The position numbers were made by a program, and so were the translations under genes. 64,000 nucleotides of DNA, from positions 42,414,803-42,478,802 of the forward strand of contig NC_081842.1 in the NCBI RefSeq assembly GCF_963259705.1, read 5' to 3'. The notes under the pieces were generated by a model. The model ran no database searches and had not been told where the DNA came from. It worked only from the letters and a program-made list of their open reading frames with translations. Source of the DNA: Myotis daubentonii. Taxonomy: Eukaryota; Chordata; Mammalia; Chiroptera; Vespertilionidae. Below, in pieces: positions 10,142 through 22,170 of this stretch. Numbering within the stretch: the stretch's first letter is position 1; each line of letters opens with the position of its first letter.

Positions 10142-11434
10142 GCTGCATCGGATCACCGTCCTGCCTCACATGTCAGACTTGGCTGAGGACACCAGCTCTG
10201 AGATCACCACCAAGGACTTAAAGGAGAAGAAGGAAGTTGTGGAGGAGGCAGAGAATGGAAGAGGTGCACCTGCGAGTGGGAACGCTATTGAGGAACACGG
10301 GGAGCAGGAGGCTGACAATGAGGCAGACGAAGAAGAGGAAGAAGGAGAGGAGGAGGAGGAAGAGGAAGGTGATGGTGAGGAAGAGGATGGACATGAAGAT
10401 GAGGAGGCTGAGGCAGCTACAGGCAAACGGCAGCTGAGGATGATGATGTTGACACCAAGAAGCAGAAGACCGATGAGGATGTCTAGACAGCAAAAGAGGA
10501 AAAGTCAAACATTAAAAAAAAGGCCTTCGTGATATATTCACCCTCCACTTCCTGTCTCAGAGCCCAAAGGTGGTCACCTTCGGAGAGACTTCACCTACCT
10601 GGGCACTGCCACCTGCAGATGGTACGCACTCACCACCACCCAACCAAAACCACAACATGAATTTGCAATTGGGGAGGAGAAAAGAACCAAAAACTTCCAA
10701 GGCCCTGCTTTTTTTCTTTTCTTGTCTTTTTTTTTTTTTTAACGTATTTTATTGATTTTTTACAGAGAGGAAGGGAGAAGCATAGAGAGTCAGAAACATC
10801 GATCAGCTGCCTCCTGCACACCCCCCACTGGAGATGTGCCCACAACTAAGGTACATGCCCTTGACCGGAATCGAACCAGGGGCCCTTCAGTCCACAGGCT
10901 GACACTCTATCCACTGAGCCAAACCGGTCAGGGCTGCTTTTTTTCTTAAAATTATTTTATAAAGGAAAGTTTGTTTGCACTTTTTATTTACATTTTATAT
11001 TTTTGTACCTATTGGTAGGGATCGGCCATTTTTAATGATCTTGGGATGACCAAACCAGCCTTTGGAGCATTCTCTGTCCTACTGTTGACTTTACTTGTGG
11101 TGTGACCATGTTCATTATAATCTCAAAGGAGGAAAAAAATAACCTTGTAAAAAAAGCAAAAACAACAACAACAAAAAACAATCTTATTCTGAGCATTCCA
11201 GTAACTTTTTGTGCATGTACTTAGCTGTACTATAAGTAGTTGCTTTGTATGAGATGGTTAAAAAGGCCAAAGATAAAAAGGTTTCATCTTTTCCCTTTTT
11301 TTATTGTTTTGTTTATGAAGTTGCTGTTTTTGGTCTTTTGTTAGCCTGTTTGATGTACCTGTGAAACGATGTTGTCCAACAATAAATGGGAATTTTATTT
11401 TGCTGAGTTAATTGTTCTAACAAAAAACAAACAA
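10142..11434 (+). pseudogene. PTMA: processed pseudogene of prothymosin alpha
   Basis: The frame at 10170 begins MSDLAEDTSSEITTKDLKEK and runs into the long Glu/Asp tract typical of prothymosin alpha, a small acidic nuclear protein (about 110 residues) that binds histones. No introns separate coding sequence from 3' UTR. The 3' UTR continues to 'caataaatgggaattttattttgctgagtt' and an A-rich end, so this is a retrocopy. A one-base loss just after 'ATGKR' shifts the frame and replaces the acidic and KKQK-type C-terminus with basic residues. It sits directly against the HAL1 A-rich tail, and a Ves SINE has since inserted in its 3' UTR. Confidence 0.9.
10719..10933 (-). mobile_element. Ves SINE in the PTMA pseudogene 3' UTR
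   Basis: A minus-strand Ves element with intact head ('ccctgaccggtttggctcagtgg' on the minus strand). The flanking duplication 'ctgctttttttctt' occurs at 10705-10718 and 10934-10947. Confidence 0.92.
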
Positions 11435-11587
11435 AAAATTACTGAGATACAAAAGAACTGAGAACAAGACAATGGGAAACCTGTGCCCCAGCCATGGGGG
11501 TGAGCTGAAGCACTATGAGTGCCTTCCAGGCTAAGCCCCTGGAGGGGAACCACATTAAGAGGAATAATGGCTCCCAAGCATAGCCAA

Positions 11588-11705
11588 CTGCTACCAACGT
11601 ACAAAAGGTACAAAAGTTTGTACTTTTTAACCACCTTCACCCCTTTCCCTCACCTCCCAGCCCCACCTCTGGCAATCACCAATCTGTTTCTGTTGAGTTA
11701 AAATG
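11588..11705 (-). mobile_element. old L1 3' UTR fragment
   Basis: The phrase 'ccaccttcacccctttccctcacctcc' and what follows is shared with the longer antisense L1 piece at 13467-13935, so both come from the same old L1 family. Confidence 0.6.
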
Positions 11706-12300
11706 GTTACTTAAATAAAACGATTGCATGAATTTCACATGTCTAAAAAACAGGTATCAGTGCAGGGTGTGGTTAGTGAGGATCGTGTGATTGACGTGGG
11801 TGTGGGATCAATGAAGAAATTATAGAAATCGAGAGACTAAGAGAAATGAAGGGGGGCAGTCTACATGATGGCTCCACCACTACATGAACCCACCTGCTGC
11901 TCCAAGTCCACGCCTGATAAGCATCTTTTGCTTACACTCTAACATTCCATTTAAATCTGCTGCAGGGGAGAGAATGCGCTATTGAGCAAACAAGACTATT
12001 TGTATCACAGAAAGAGAAAGTCAGCAGTGTGGTTACCCAAGTCTCTTGTGAGTTTTATTTCTGTGAGTGAGTCTTGCGCTCTCGGAGATACATCACTAAC
12101 GAATGAAACGCATGAGATTTGTCTGGGTGGCTAGTCATTCTTCTCCGGGAAGTCCCTCTTTATCAATCCTGTATGCTTCTTTGAAAGTTTACACAAAATA
12201 TCAAGCTTTGACAAGGAGAGGGAGCTACCTCTTTATGGTGACTGAAAACAATTTAGATCAGGGTCGTACCAGCTTTCTCCTAACATTCTTCCTCTTTGCA
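11706..12300. other. unannotated intronic sequence
   Basis: No named feature. A phrase 'ggttacttaaataaaa' near 11705 recurs near 13032, hinting that both belong to one old repeat. Confidence 0.35.
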
Positions 12301-12480
12301 GTTTCACAATCAAAGGAGGTTCCAGAGAAACCAAAGTTAAGAGAATCTGCTAAGTTTAGATGCATTACAACACTGGATGAACTGCATAACCAATATTTGC
12401 CAAAAGAATGGCTAAAACATTCCAGGGGACCAAAAAGTGAAGTCATTAAATGGTGTAATGACTTCACTTTTTATCGTTAA
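12301..12480 (+). other. exon-like open segment of unknown identity, ending in a perfect hairpin
   Basis: A pyrimidine-rich stretch ending 'cttcctctttgcag' at about 12300 looks like a splice acceptor. The downstream frame is open to TAA at 12478-12480 and encodes a hydrophilic peptide (SKEVPEKPKLRESAKF... ending FTFYR). I recognise no family. The end of the frame runs through a 17-bp perfect inverted repeat at 12432-12472, so that part is probably not a natural protein end. It may be a decayed exon, a retrocopy remnant or chance. Confidence 0.25.
12432..12472. repeat. perfect 17-bp inverted repeat with 7-nt loop
   Basis: Left arm aaaaagtgaagtcatta (12432-12448), spacer aatggtg, right arm taatgacttcacttttt (12456-12472). 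The arms pair without mismatch. Confidence 0.95.
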
Positions 12481-12657
12481 TTATGAATCAAAGCTATTCA
12501 CACCTAAATGGAGAAAGGTAGGTGGAGTTTTCTTGTATATTGGTTAACAGCAACACTGAACACCAGAGAAGAGAGGCCCACCACCACCTCCCCAGGTCAA
12601 CTGAGGACACCTCCTGCTGTTGAATATTATTCATCTTAACAGACAGAAGCACTAAAG

Positions 12658-12880
12658 CAGCGGTTCTCAACCTGTGGGCCGCAACCCCTTTGGGGGTCGA
12701 ACGACCCTTTCACAGGGGTCGCCTAAGACCATCGGAAAACACATATATAATTACATATTGTTTTTGTGGTTAATCACTATGCTTTAATTATGTTCAATTT
12801 GTAACAATGAAATTGGGGGTCACCACAACATGAGGAACTGTATCAAAGGGTCGCGGCATTAGGAAGGTTGAGAACCGCTG
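12658..12880 (+). mobile_element. SPIN-type non-autonomous hAT transposon
   Basis: Terminal inverted repeats CAGCGGTTCTCAACC and GGTTGAGAACCGCTG bracket a short non-coding body with 'gggtcgaacgaccctttcac' and 'gtcgcctaagaccatcgg'. These phrases are those of SPIN (Space Invaders) elements. The 8-bp TSD cactaaag is perfect at 12650-12657 and 12881-12888, as expected for hAT. There is no transposase. Confidence 0.92.
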
Positions 12881-13466
12881 CACTAAAGAAACAAAGCTGA
12901 GCCTCCCCACAGCGTGGACAGCCCACAACAAAGCATTCAGTGCCACCTGGTGAGGAAACGTGGAAACACCAAAGGAAGAAAGTGCCGAAGTCCCATTCAA
13001 GGAAGATAAAGAAAACCAAACACCTTGTAACTGAGTAAAACGGTTACTTAAATAAAATAAATGGCACTCCTCCTAGTATAAATTTTACCTGTTGGTTAAA
13101 TGGCACGAAAACTTCTCCATACAGAAGAGAATTTGGAATGCTGGGAAATCCTATAGAAAGACGGTAAATAGATCAACAATGGGAGAGACACAGAGGCAGT
13201 TACTGCTCTTTGCCTTCAAGTATCTATTTTCCCTTTCTCTTTCCCAAAAGAAGATTTTAACTGGAAAAAAATGGCCGCCCCACTCTCTGGGAGGCACTTT
13301 GAAAATCTCGGGGCCTAGGATACTAAATGATCTGTCCTACATAATCAAGAATTGTCCCACACCCTATGTGATTTCTGCATGTCTTCCTAGAATCTCAATG
13401 TAAGTGAAAAATCCATTTATAGTGATCTGATCCTAGACTCTAACTCTGCTTTCCATATAATCACAA

Positions 13467-13935
13467 AGTTTTTTTATATTTTTTCCAGTTTTATTAAAAT
13501 ATCATTGACAGCACTGTATTAGTGTAAGGTGTACAACATAATAATTTGATATATGTAAATATTACAAAATGATCACCACAAAAAGTTTAGGTTACATCCA
13601 TAACCTCACACAGTTACAACTTCTTTTCTTGTGGTGAGATTTTAAGATCTACCTTCTTAGCAATTTTCAAACATACAGTACAGTATTGTTAATTAGTCAC
13701 CATGCTGTACATTACATCTCCAGAACCTATAACAAAGTTTGTACCTTTTAGCCACCTTCACCCCTTTCCCTCACCTTCCAACCCCACCTCTGGCAATCAC
13801 CAATCTGTTTTCTGTTTCTGTGGAGTTCAATTTTTTTAGATTTCACATATAAGAGAGACTATAAGGTATTTGTCTTTCTCTGTCTGACTTATTAGATAAT
13901 GTCCCCAAGGTCCATCCATGTTGTCCCAAATTATA
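13467..13935 (-). mobile_element. old L1 3' region (antisense)
   Basis: On the minus strand this is the end of L1 ORF2 and the 3' UTR. Phrases such as 'agagagactataaggtatttgtctttctctgtctgactta' region and 'gtccatccatgttgt' are standard antisense L1. It is diverged and non-coding. Confidence 0.75.
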
Positions 13936-15270
13936 AAGTGTTCTGAAGCAGTTTTAATATATACTACTTTTCCAGGAATGCAACTACCCTATAAACTTAG
14001 GGAAGATACTACTTTAGTTTGTTCCAAACTTGATCAACAATTGTTTACTCTTCGGAAAATCGCTATGAAAAGACCTCTCAGGGCGTCTGATCACCCATAC
14101 CACACCCCAGCATTTGCACCTGTCACATTCCTGATGACTCACACACAGGGACAAGCCCCTGACTATTTTATGATTATCTTCCTAGTGTAGCTAGAAATAC
14201 ATATTAAAACACGTATTATTTTACTATGCTTACTTTCTCTGTATTTCTCCTTTATATTGCAGTTCTCCTTTACGTTTCTTTTTTTTAAGTTTTTTTAAGT
14301 ATACGAGTAAGTAGGGGGTGGCTATTCACCATCTGTGGACACACAGTTCACTCCATTTACCAGCTTCCCTTGCTGTTAAGGCATCCATATAACTGAGCCA
14401 GGTTCAAGTCCACGGGACATGGAGTGTGCTATTGCTGAGCTGAGGCTTTTGGGAAGCAGTAGGCTCACTGTCCCTGCCTGCTTTCAGGATGCAGATAATA
14501 AGGACATTGAATGGATAATAGTAATAAGAGCCACAAGTAAAAGGAGCCTCCATTGTGAACCTTCACATGAGCCTTCACAGAGCTCAGTGGAATCTGCAAA
14601 AAGCCTGCAGCTGGACCACCACCCTCCTTTGCTCAAATCAGGAAAAGGCACACTGCTGTGCCAGCAGAGGCCACAGCTGGGCTGCCACAGCGACGGGAAA
14701 GACCGAATCCCCCAAATCTCTGTTTTATAACCACAACTACACAGGCACCACAGCGGCCTCCCTGATGACATCTGCTGCCCCTGCCAGGTAAAGAGGGACG
14801 TTTACAAGTTACAGACCAGCTGGCCTGCTCGTTCCAACCACGCACTGACTCTGAACCCCACGGCGACTGATGTTCTAGCACACTTGTGGGGTTGCAAATG
14901 CTACCCCCGCTCATCCATGCTTCCTCTCACAAGAAGGGCAAACTTGATGACCAAAGGCAACAAGATGACCAAGGAAGCTCAGAAATGAAAGGATTGCCTT
15001 TGCCACGGTCAAAGTGCCTTTCCTCAAACAGAGGTGTCTCTTGGTCCCGTGTGAGTTCTCACAGTTCTATGTCCTACATTCAAGAGTGACAATTACCTCT
15101 TTCCCTGAGTTCATTGTGGCATTATATACTGCATTCACTGTGAGCACGGCTTCCGTTAACTACAAAAACTGTATCACACTGAAAATTATTTTTGGTGATA
15201 AACTAAAATAAACATTGCTATTGGGATTAAAATATATCATGAATAAGAATGTCAAACGTATTTGGAACGT
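13936..15270. other. unannotated intronic sequence
   Basis: I see no repeat or exon that I can name. Open frames on both strands at 14400-15090 lack recognisable domains and overlap one another, as chance frames do. Confidence 0.4.
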
Positions 15271-15284
15271 ACAATAGTAAGCAT

Positions 15285-15420
15285 TTTTCACACATTATGT
15301 CATTTAATCCTCAAAATTTCAATTGTTCCATTCATTATTCAAAAGAGGAAACAGAGGCCTAGAGAAGAAATTTGCCTAAGGTGATACAGCTAGTCAGTAG
15401 CAGAATCTAAATTCCTATTT
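15285..15420 (-). repeat. MIR SINE fragment
   Basis: 'gtcatttaatcctcaaaat', 'aaaagaggaaacagaggcctagagaag' and 'ggtgatacagctagtcagtagcagaat' is the reverse complement of the MIR core. It is diverged. Confidence 0.75.
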
Positions 15421-16304
15421 AGGGCTGTTGGGTACCAGTTTGTTCCTCCTATTCTGCCTCTAAGAAATAAGAAAAGAAAGAAATGCCTCAATAATACTCA
15501 AAAGAGATCACTTTGGATCATTAAACATATAATCATTCTCTGGATTCCTTCCCCAGATGAGCCATTGTGTAATTATATACTCATACACTGAGGCTTAGAG
15601 TTTGGGTGTAAAGCTGTAGGAATCCACCCTGCCCCACCCCATCATCCATTCCAGACCTTGATGCACACCAGTGGCCGAGGGGCCTTCTGTGGTGCAGGCC
15701 ATGGCAGCAGTTGCCAGAAACCCAGAGACACTTCCCATCCTGCCTTTGGTGCTGCACAATCCTAGGCTCCCTGTGGAGGGCTCCCTATGAGAGGGCTCCC
15801 TCAGGAAGGTGGTTGGGCACTCCCTCCAGGGCCAGGACTGCGGTGCCTAGAGTGGTGATTCGACAATCAGACAGTCCTGCTTCACAGGACAGACCAGGAG
15901 GACCTGGATAATTTTGATATGTTTCAGCCTCCGTTCTAAGCACTGGCAATGCAGGCAGAAATAAGAAACATGAGCACCCTGCACTTATGGAGCTTCCAGT
16001 GACCATGTGAGCAGTGACCAATGCAGAGGACAGACCAGAGAATTCACCAGGTATTCTGGAACGTATGGGAGGTCCCCACCTAGGATACTACTCTGGGGTG
16101 GGAGACAGACCTGAAAAACAAAGTTTAAATTTCCCTTAAACTCAGTAGAATAAGGAGTTTAGAGCAGATTAAATATAATTTAGGAAAAGAAAGAAATGTG
16201 ACTTTTTTTTACATCCCATGTTATAGAGTAAAATCCACACTAACTACATATTCTCTCTACAATGTAACTAAGATGGCTTTGTTGCTTTTTTCAGATGAGC
16301 TATA
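15421..16304. other. unannotated intronic sequence
   Basis: No gene, RNA or repeat recognised. Confidence 0.35.
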
Positions 16305-16320
16305 AAAGATAAGGGTAGTG

Positions 16321-16536
16321 CCCGACTGGTGTGGCTCAGTGGTTGAGTGTCAACCTATGAACCAGAAGGTCACAGTTTGATTCCCAGTCAGGGCACATGC
16401 TCAGGCTGCAGGCTCCATCCCCAGTGGGGGGCATGCAGGAGGCAGCCAATCAATGATTCTCTCTCATCATTGATGTTTCCATCTCTCTCTCCCTCTCCCT
16501 TCCTCTCTGAAATCAATAAAAAAAAATTTTTTTTTC
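16321..16536 (+). mobile_element. Ves SINE
   Basis: A complete element with tRNA-like head, 'gattcccagtcagggcacatgc' and a CT-rich end. The 16-bp TSD is aaagataagggtagtg (16305-16320) and aaagataaggatagtg (16537-16552), with one mismatch. The variant 'gtgtggctcagtggttgagtgtc' head marks a subfamily different from the 'ggtttggctcagtgg' copies. Confidence 0.95.
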
Positions 16537-16552
16537 AAAGATAAGGATAGTG

Positions 16553-16839
16553 ACTTGTTACCTTATTCCTCTGGGATATGTGTTAAGAACATCTAATCTC
16601 ACTACCCCATGCTTCCAAGTTTGGCCTAACTATATTTTAGGGTTTGGTATGTACTTCCAGTTTCAGTAATTAATGTCATATCACCCTTCGCTAAGTGAAT
16701 AAGAAAGAATAATAATCTAGTAATGACAACTTTTCAGGGCTGTGCCCAGGCTCAGAAAATTTCTAGCCTTTTATCAATACTAGCCTCTCTCTATTCCTAA
16801 TCAAATGCTTAATAAAAAAACAGGTATTCTGTGCCTTTA
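16553..16839. other. unannotated intronic sequence
   Basis: A short spacer between the Ves SINE and the L1. Nothing recognised. Confidence 0.35.
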
Positions 16840-17104
16840 AATCAACGCAGCAGATCCAAACAACAGCAGCCTCCTGAGCACCACACCCTCTGTCTGAGGA
16901 ACAGCAGCTGTACGTGAAACCTCCCCCCTACCAGCCAGAAGAGCTACCACAGCTGTGAACAGCACCCACCAGAGGAGCTGCTGCCAACTGAGAAGCAGCT
17001 GCTACCGCAACCGCCCGAAGAGCAACCACAGCCCAAGGAGTCACTGCCACCAAGGGAGCAGCCACTGAACGACTCAACGTCTAGATATGTCAGTGAGATC
17101 AAAC

Positions 17105-17995
17105 ATGGGTAGACAAAGAAACCCCCAAAGGAAAGAAAAAGAGGACTCGCCAGAAAAGCAGCTAAATGATACAGAGGCACACAACATGACCGAAAAATAA
17201 TTCAGAATAAGGGTCCTAGAGTTCATAAACTGGACGGACGAAAAAATCAATAACATATGCAAGAAGCTAGAAGAAACAGATGAAAAAATCAACAACTTAA
17301 GTAAGACCCAAGAAGAAATGAAGAGTGATATAGCTGCAATAAAAAACACCATTGAAAGTATCAACAGTAGACTAGGAGAAGCGGAGGACCGAATTAGTGA
17401 ATTAGAAGACAAGGAAGCAAAACACACCCAAAATGTACTGCAATTGGAGAAAAAAATTAAAAGACAGGAGGAGAGCCTAAGGGAGCTTTGGGACAACATG
17501 AAACGAAACAACATACGAATACTAGGGGTGCCAGAACAACAGAAAGAGGAACAAGGATTAGAAAACCTACTTGAAGAAATAATATCAGAAAACTTCCCTG
17601 AGGTGGGGAAGAAAAAAGTCACACAAGCCCAGAGAGTCCCAAACAAGGTGAACCCGAAAAGACCCACACCAAGACACATCATAATTACCATGGCAAATGT
17701 TCAGGACAAAGAGAGAATCTTACAAGCTGCAAGAGAGAGACGGAAAGTTACATACAAGGGATCTCCCATTAGATTATCAAATGACTTCTCAACAGAAACA
17801 CATCAGGCCAGAAAAGAATGGACGGAAATTTACAAAGTGATGCAAAGTAAAGCACTGAATCCAAGAATACTCTATCCAGCAAGGCTATCATTCAAAATTG
17901 AAGGGGAAATAAGAAGCTTCACAGACAAAAAAAGACTAAGGGAGTTTATCACCACCAAGCCAGCAATGCAAGAAATGCTAAAGGGACTGGTGTAA
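17105..17995 (+). pseudogene. L1 ORF1 with a premature stop
   Basis: The ATG at 17105 opens a frame of 297 codons, interrupted by TAA at codon 32 (17198-17200). Downstream the frame is open and shows the normal ORF1p layout: a heptad-rich coiled coil (about residues 40-140), an RRM-like part (NNIRILGVPEQ, LENLLEEIISENFP) and a C-terminal domain from PRHIIITMANVQDKERIL. ORF1p is an RNA-binding protein that forms the L1 ribonucleoprotein. A downstream ATG at 17318 could start a protein lacking much of the coiled coil. Confidence 0.93.
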
Positions 17996-18045
17996 AAAGA
18001 AGAAATAAAAAGCTCAGAAAGAAAACAGCCACACACAAAAAAGAA

Positions 18046-21000
18046 ATGGCTACAAACAAGTACCTTTCAATAATAACTTTAAATGTAAACGGACTAAATG
18101 CTCCAACCAAAAGACATCGAGTGGCTGAATGGATAAAAAAACATGACCCATACATCTGCTGTCTACAAGAGACCCACCTCATTAGAAGGGACTCACACCA
18201 ACTGAAAGTGAAGGGATGGAAAAATATCTTTCAGGCAAATGGAAAGGAAAAGAAAGCTGGGGTAGCAATACTTATATTGGACAAAATAGACCTCAAAGTG
18301 AAGGCCATAACAAGAGATAAGGAAGGCCACTTCATAATACTGAAGGGACCAATACAACAAGAAGATATAACTCTGGTAAACATATATGCACCCAATGCAG
18401 GAGCACCCAAATTCATAAAAAAAAATCCTGGAAGATATCAAAGGAGAGATCAACAACAATACAATCATAGTAGGGGACTTAAATACACCACTGACATCAC
18501 TGGATAAGTCCGCTAGACAAACAATCAGCAAAGATACAGCAATCCTAAATGACTCACTAGATCAGATGGACTTAATAGACATCTTCAGAACACTTCACCC
18601 CAAAGCCAGGGAATATACATTCTACTCAAATGCTCATAAGACATATTCAAAAATAGACCATATATTGGGACACAAGCAAAGTATCCCCAAATTGAAGAAG
18701 ATTGAAATCATAAAAAGCGTCTTCGCAGACCACGATGGCATAATATTAGAAATAAACTACAATAAAAACGACCCAAAATACTCAAACACCTGGAAGCTGA
18801 ATAGCATGCTATTAAATATTGATTGGGTTACCAATAAGATCAAAGAAGAAATTAGAAACATCCTGGAAACTAATGACAACGAAAACACAACAATCCAAAA
18901 CCTATGGGACACAATGAAAGCAGTCCTGAGAGGGAAGTTTATAGCTCTACAGGCCTATCTCAAAAAACAAGAAAAAATGGTAGTAAATCATCTAACTCTA
19001 CAACTCAAAGAATTAGAAAGACAGCAACAAGAAAACCCCAGAGTGAGCAGAAGGAAGGAGATAATAAAGATTAGAGCAGAAATAAATGACATAGAGACCA
19101 AAAAAACAATACAGAAAATCAATGAAACCAAGAGCTGGTTCTTTGAAAGGATAAACAAGATTGACAAACCTCTAGCCAGACTCACCAAGAAGCAAAGAGA
19201 GAGGACCCAAATGAACAAAATCAGAAACGATAGAGGCGAAATAACAACAGACCCCACAGAAATACAAATGATTGTTAAAAAATACTATGGACAGCTCTAC
19301 TCCAACAAACTAGACAACCTGGAGGGAATGGACAAATTCCTAGAAAAATACAACATTCCAATACTCAATCAGGAAGAATCTAAAAACCTCAACAGGCCAA
19401 TAACTATGGAAGAAATTGAAGCAGTCATCAAAAAGCTTCCATCAAACAAAAGCCCAGGACCAGACGGCTTCACATGGGAGTTTTACCAAACATTCAAGGA
19501 AGAACTAAAACCTATCCTCCTCAGACTACTACAAAAAATTCAAGAGGAAGGAACACTTCCAAGCTCATTCTATGAAGCCAGCATCACCCTAATACCAAAA
19601 CCAGGTAAAGACAACACAATGAAAGACAATTACAGGCCAATATCCCTCATGAACATAGATGCCAAAATCCTCAACAAAATCTTAGCAAATCGGATCCAGC
19701 AGTACATCAGAAAGATCATACACCATGACCAAGTAGGATTTATCCCAGGGATGCAAGGATGGTACAATATCCGCAAATCAATAAACATGATACATCACAT
19801 AAATAAATTGAAAGAAAAAAACCACATGGTCATATCAATTGATGCAGAAAAAGCATTTGACAAAATTCAACACCCATTTTTGATAAAAACTCTCAGTAAG
19901 GTGGGAGTAGAAGGATCATACCTCAACATAATAAAAGCCATATATGACAGGCCCACAGCCAGCATCCTACTCAATGGACAAAAACTAACACCATTTCCCC
20001 TAAGAACAGGAACAAGACAGGGATGCCCCCTCTCACCACTCCTGTTCAACATAGTACTGGAAGTGTTAGCCATTGCAATTAGGCAAGAAGAAGAAATAAA
20101 AGGCATCCAAATTGGAAAAGAGGAAGTAAAACTGTCCTTATTTGCAGGCGACATGATATTATACATACAAAACCCTAGAGACTCCATCAAAAAGCTACTA
20201 GACTTAATACATGAATTTGGCAATGTAGCAGAATACAAAATTAACCCCAAGAAATCTGAGGCATTTCTATACACCAATAGTGAACTTTCAGAAAGAGAGA
20301 TTATAAAAACAACCCCGTTTACCATCGCACCAAAAAAATTAAGCTACCTAGGAATAAACTTAACTAAAGAGGTAAAAGATCTCTACTCAGAAAACTACAG
20401 GACGTTGAAAAAAGATATAGAGGAAGACATAAACAGATGGAAGAACATACCGTGTTCATGAATTGGTAGAATCAACATCATCAAAATGTCCATACTACCC
20501 AAAGCAATCTATAAATTCAGCGCACTTCCCATTAAAATACCAACGGCATACTTCATAGATCTAGAATGAACTCTCCAAAATTTCATCTGGAATAAAAAAA
20601 GACCCCGAATAGATGCAGCAATCCTGAAAAAGAACAAAGTAGGTGGGACCTCAATACCAGATATCAAGTTGTATTACAAAGCCACTGTTCTCAAAACTGC
20701 CTGGTACTGGCACAAGAATAGGCATATAGATCAATGGAATAGAATAGAGACCCCAGAAATCGGCCCGAACCAATATGCTCAATTAATATTTGACAAAGGA
20801 GGCAAGAACATACAATGGAGCCAAGATAGTCTCTTCAATAAATGGTGTTGGGAAAATTGGACAGATATATGCAAGAAAATGAAACTAGACCACCAACTTA
20901 CACCATACACAAAAATAAACTCAAAATGGATAAAGGACTTAAATGTACAACAGGAAACCATAAAAATTCTAGAAGAATCCAAAGGCCACAAAATCTCAGA

Positions 21001-21865
21001 CATATGCCGAAGCAATTTCTTCACTGATACAGCTCCTAGGGCACTTGAAACTAAAGAAAAAATGAACAAATGGGACTACATCAAAATAAAAAGCTTCTGC
21101 ACAGCAAAAGAAACCATCAACAAAACAATGAGAAAACCCACTGTGTGGGAAAACATATTTGCCAATGTCATATCTGATAAGGGCCTAATCTCCAAAATTT
21201 ATAGGGAACTCATACAACTTAACAAAAGGAAGATAAACAATCCAATCAAAAAATGGGCAAAGGACCTAAATAGACACCTTTCAAAAGAGGACATTCAGAA
21301 AGCCAAGAGACATATGAAAACATGCTCAAAGTCACTAATCATCCGAGAGATGCAAATCAAAACAGCAATGAGGTACCATCTTACACCTGTCAGACTGGCT
21401 ATCATCAACAAATCAACAAACGACAAGTGCTGGAGAGGATGTGGAGAAAAAGGTACACTTGTGCACTGCTGGTGGGAATGCAGACTGGTGCAGCCACTAT
21501 GGAAGACAGTATGGAGTTTCCTCAAAAAACTGAAAATGGAACTCCCATTTGACCCTGTGATCCCACTTCTAGGAATATATCCCAAGAAACCAGAAACACC
21601 AATCAGAAAGGATATATGCAGCCCTATGTTCATAGCAGCACAATTCACCATAGCTAAGATCTGGAAACAGCCTAAGTGCCCATCAGTAGATGAATGGATT
21701 AGAAAACTGTGGTACATCTACACGATGGAATACTATGCTGCTCTAAAAAGGAAGGAACTCTTACCATTTGCAACAGCATGGATGGAACTGGAGAGCATTA
21801 TGCTAAATGAAATAAACCAGTCAATGAAGGAAAAATACCACATGATCTCACTCATTCGTGGATAA
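18046..21865 (+). pseudogene. L1 ORF2 (endonuclease and reverse transcriptase), multiply mutated
   Basis: It begins MATNKYLSIITLNVNGLNAP, the start of the APE-type endonuclease. The frame shifts by about 18420 in an A8-like run, and the endonuclease continues in the frame open from 18566. The reverse transcriptase region follows ([30 protein letters not shown]). The catalytic F/YADD box reads FAGD, so the first catalytic aspartate of the pair is replaced by glycine. In-frame TGAs occur at 20459-20461 and 20567-20569. After them the C-terminal cysteine-containing domain is open to 21865. ORF2p normally nicks target DNA and reverse-transcribes L1 RNA. This copy cannot. Confidence 0.93.
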
Positions 21866-22170
21866 TAGAGACCATTATAAACTTTTGAACAATAATAGAT
21901 ACAGAGGCAGAGCTGCCTCAAACAGATTGTCAAACTGCAGCGGGAAGGCCGGGGAGGGTTGAGGGGCAGGAGGTAGGGGGTAAGAGATCAACTAAAGGAC
22001 TTGTATGCATGCATATAAGCATAACCAATGGACATAGGACACTGGGGGATAGGGGAGGCTAGGGGACTGTCTAGGGTGGGGTGTGGGGGGGGGAATGGAC
22101 ACATATGTAATACCCTTTGTAATACTTTAAGCAATAAAAAATAAGTAAAATAAAATAAAATAAAATAAAA

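Larger units (their letters stand above)
16840..22170 (+). mobile_element. nearly full-length LINE-1, inactivated
   Basis: The order is 5' UTR (about 16840-17104, here with repeated Gln/Glu-type CAG-rich text), ORF1 (17105-17995), ORF2 (18046-21865), G-rich 3' UTR and an (AAAAT)n tail ending near 22170. The 5' boundary is approximate because I could not find a clear TSD. ORF1 carries one stop. ORF2 carries a frameshift, two stops and a changed catalytic residue. The transcript would be in sense opposite to MCF2L2. Confidence 0.92.

Noticed and set aside
10166..10426. Ser-rich minus-strand frame over the PTMA acidic tract.
   Set aside because: Reverse complement of GAG/GAA codons gives Ser/Leu/Phe codons. 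It is an artefact of the Glu tract.
10170..10532. Open frame resembling prothymosin alpha as a possible functional gene.
   Set aside because: It is intronless with a copied 3' UTR and A-rich tail, and a frameshift removes the normal C-terminus. Processed pseudogene.
17074..17691. Minus-strand frame of 205 codons.
   Set aside because: Antisense of L1 ORF1, Ser/Phe/Leu-rich from A-rich coding on the other strand.
21295..21717. Minus-strand open frame of 140 codons, repeated at 2525-2947.
   Set aside because: Antisense shadow of the conserved L1 ORF2 C-terminus. It appears in both L1 copies because they share sequence.
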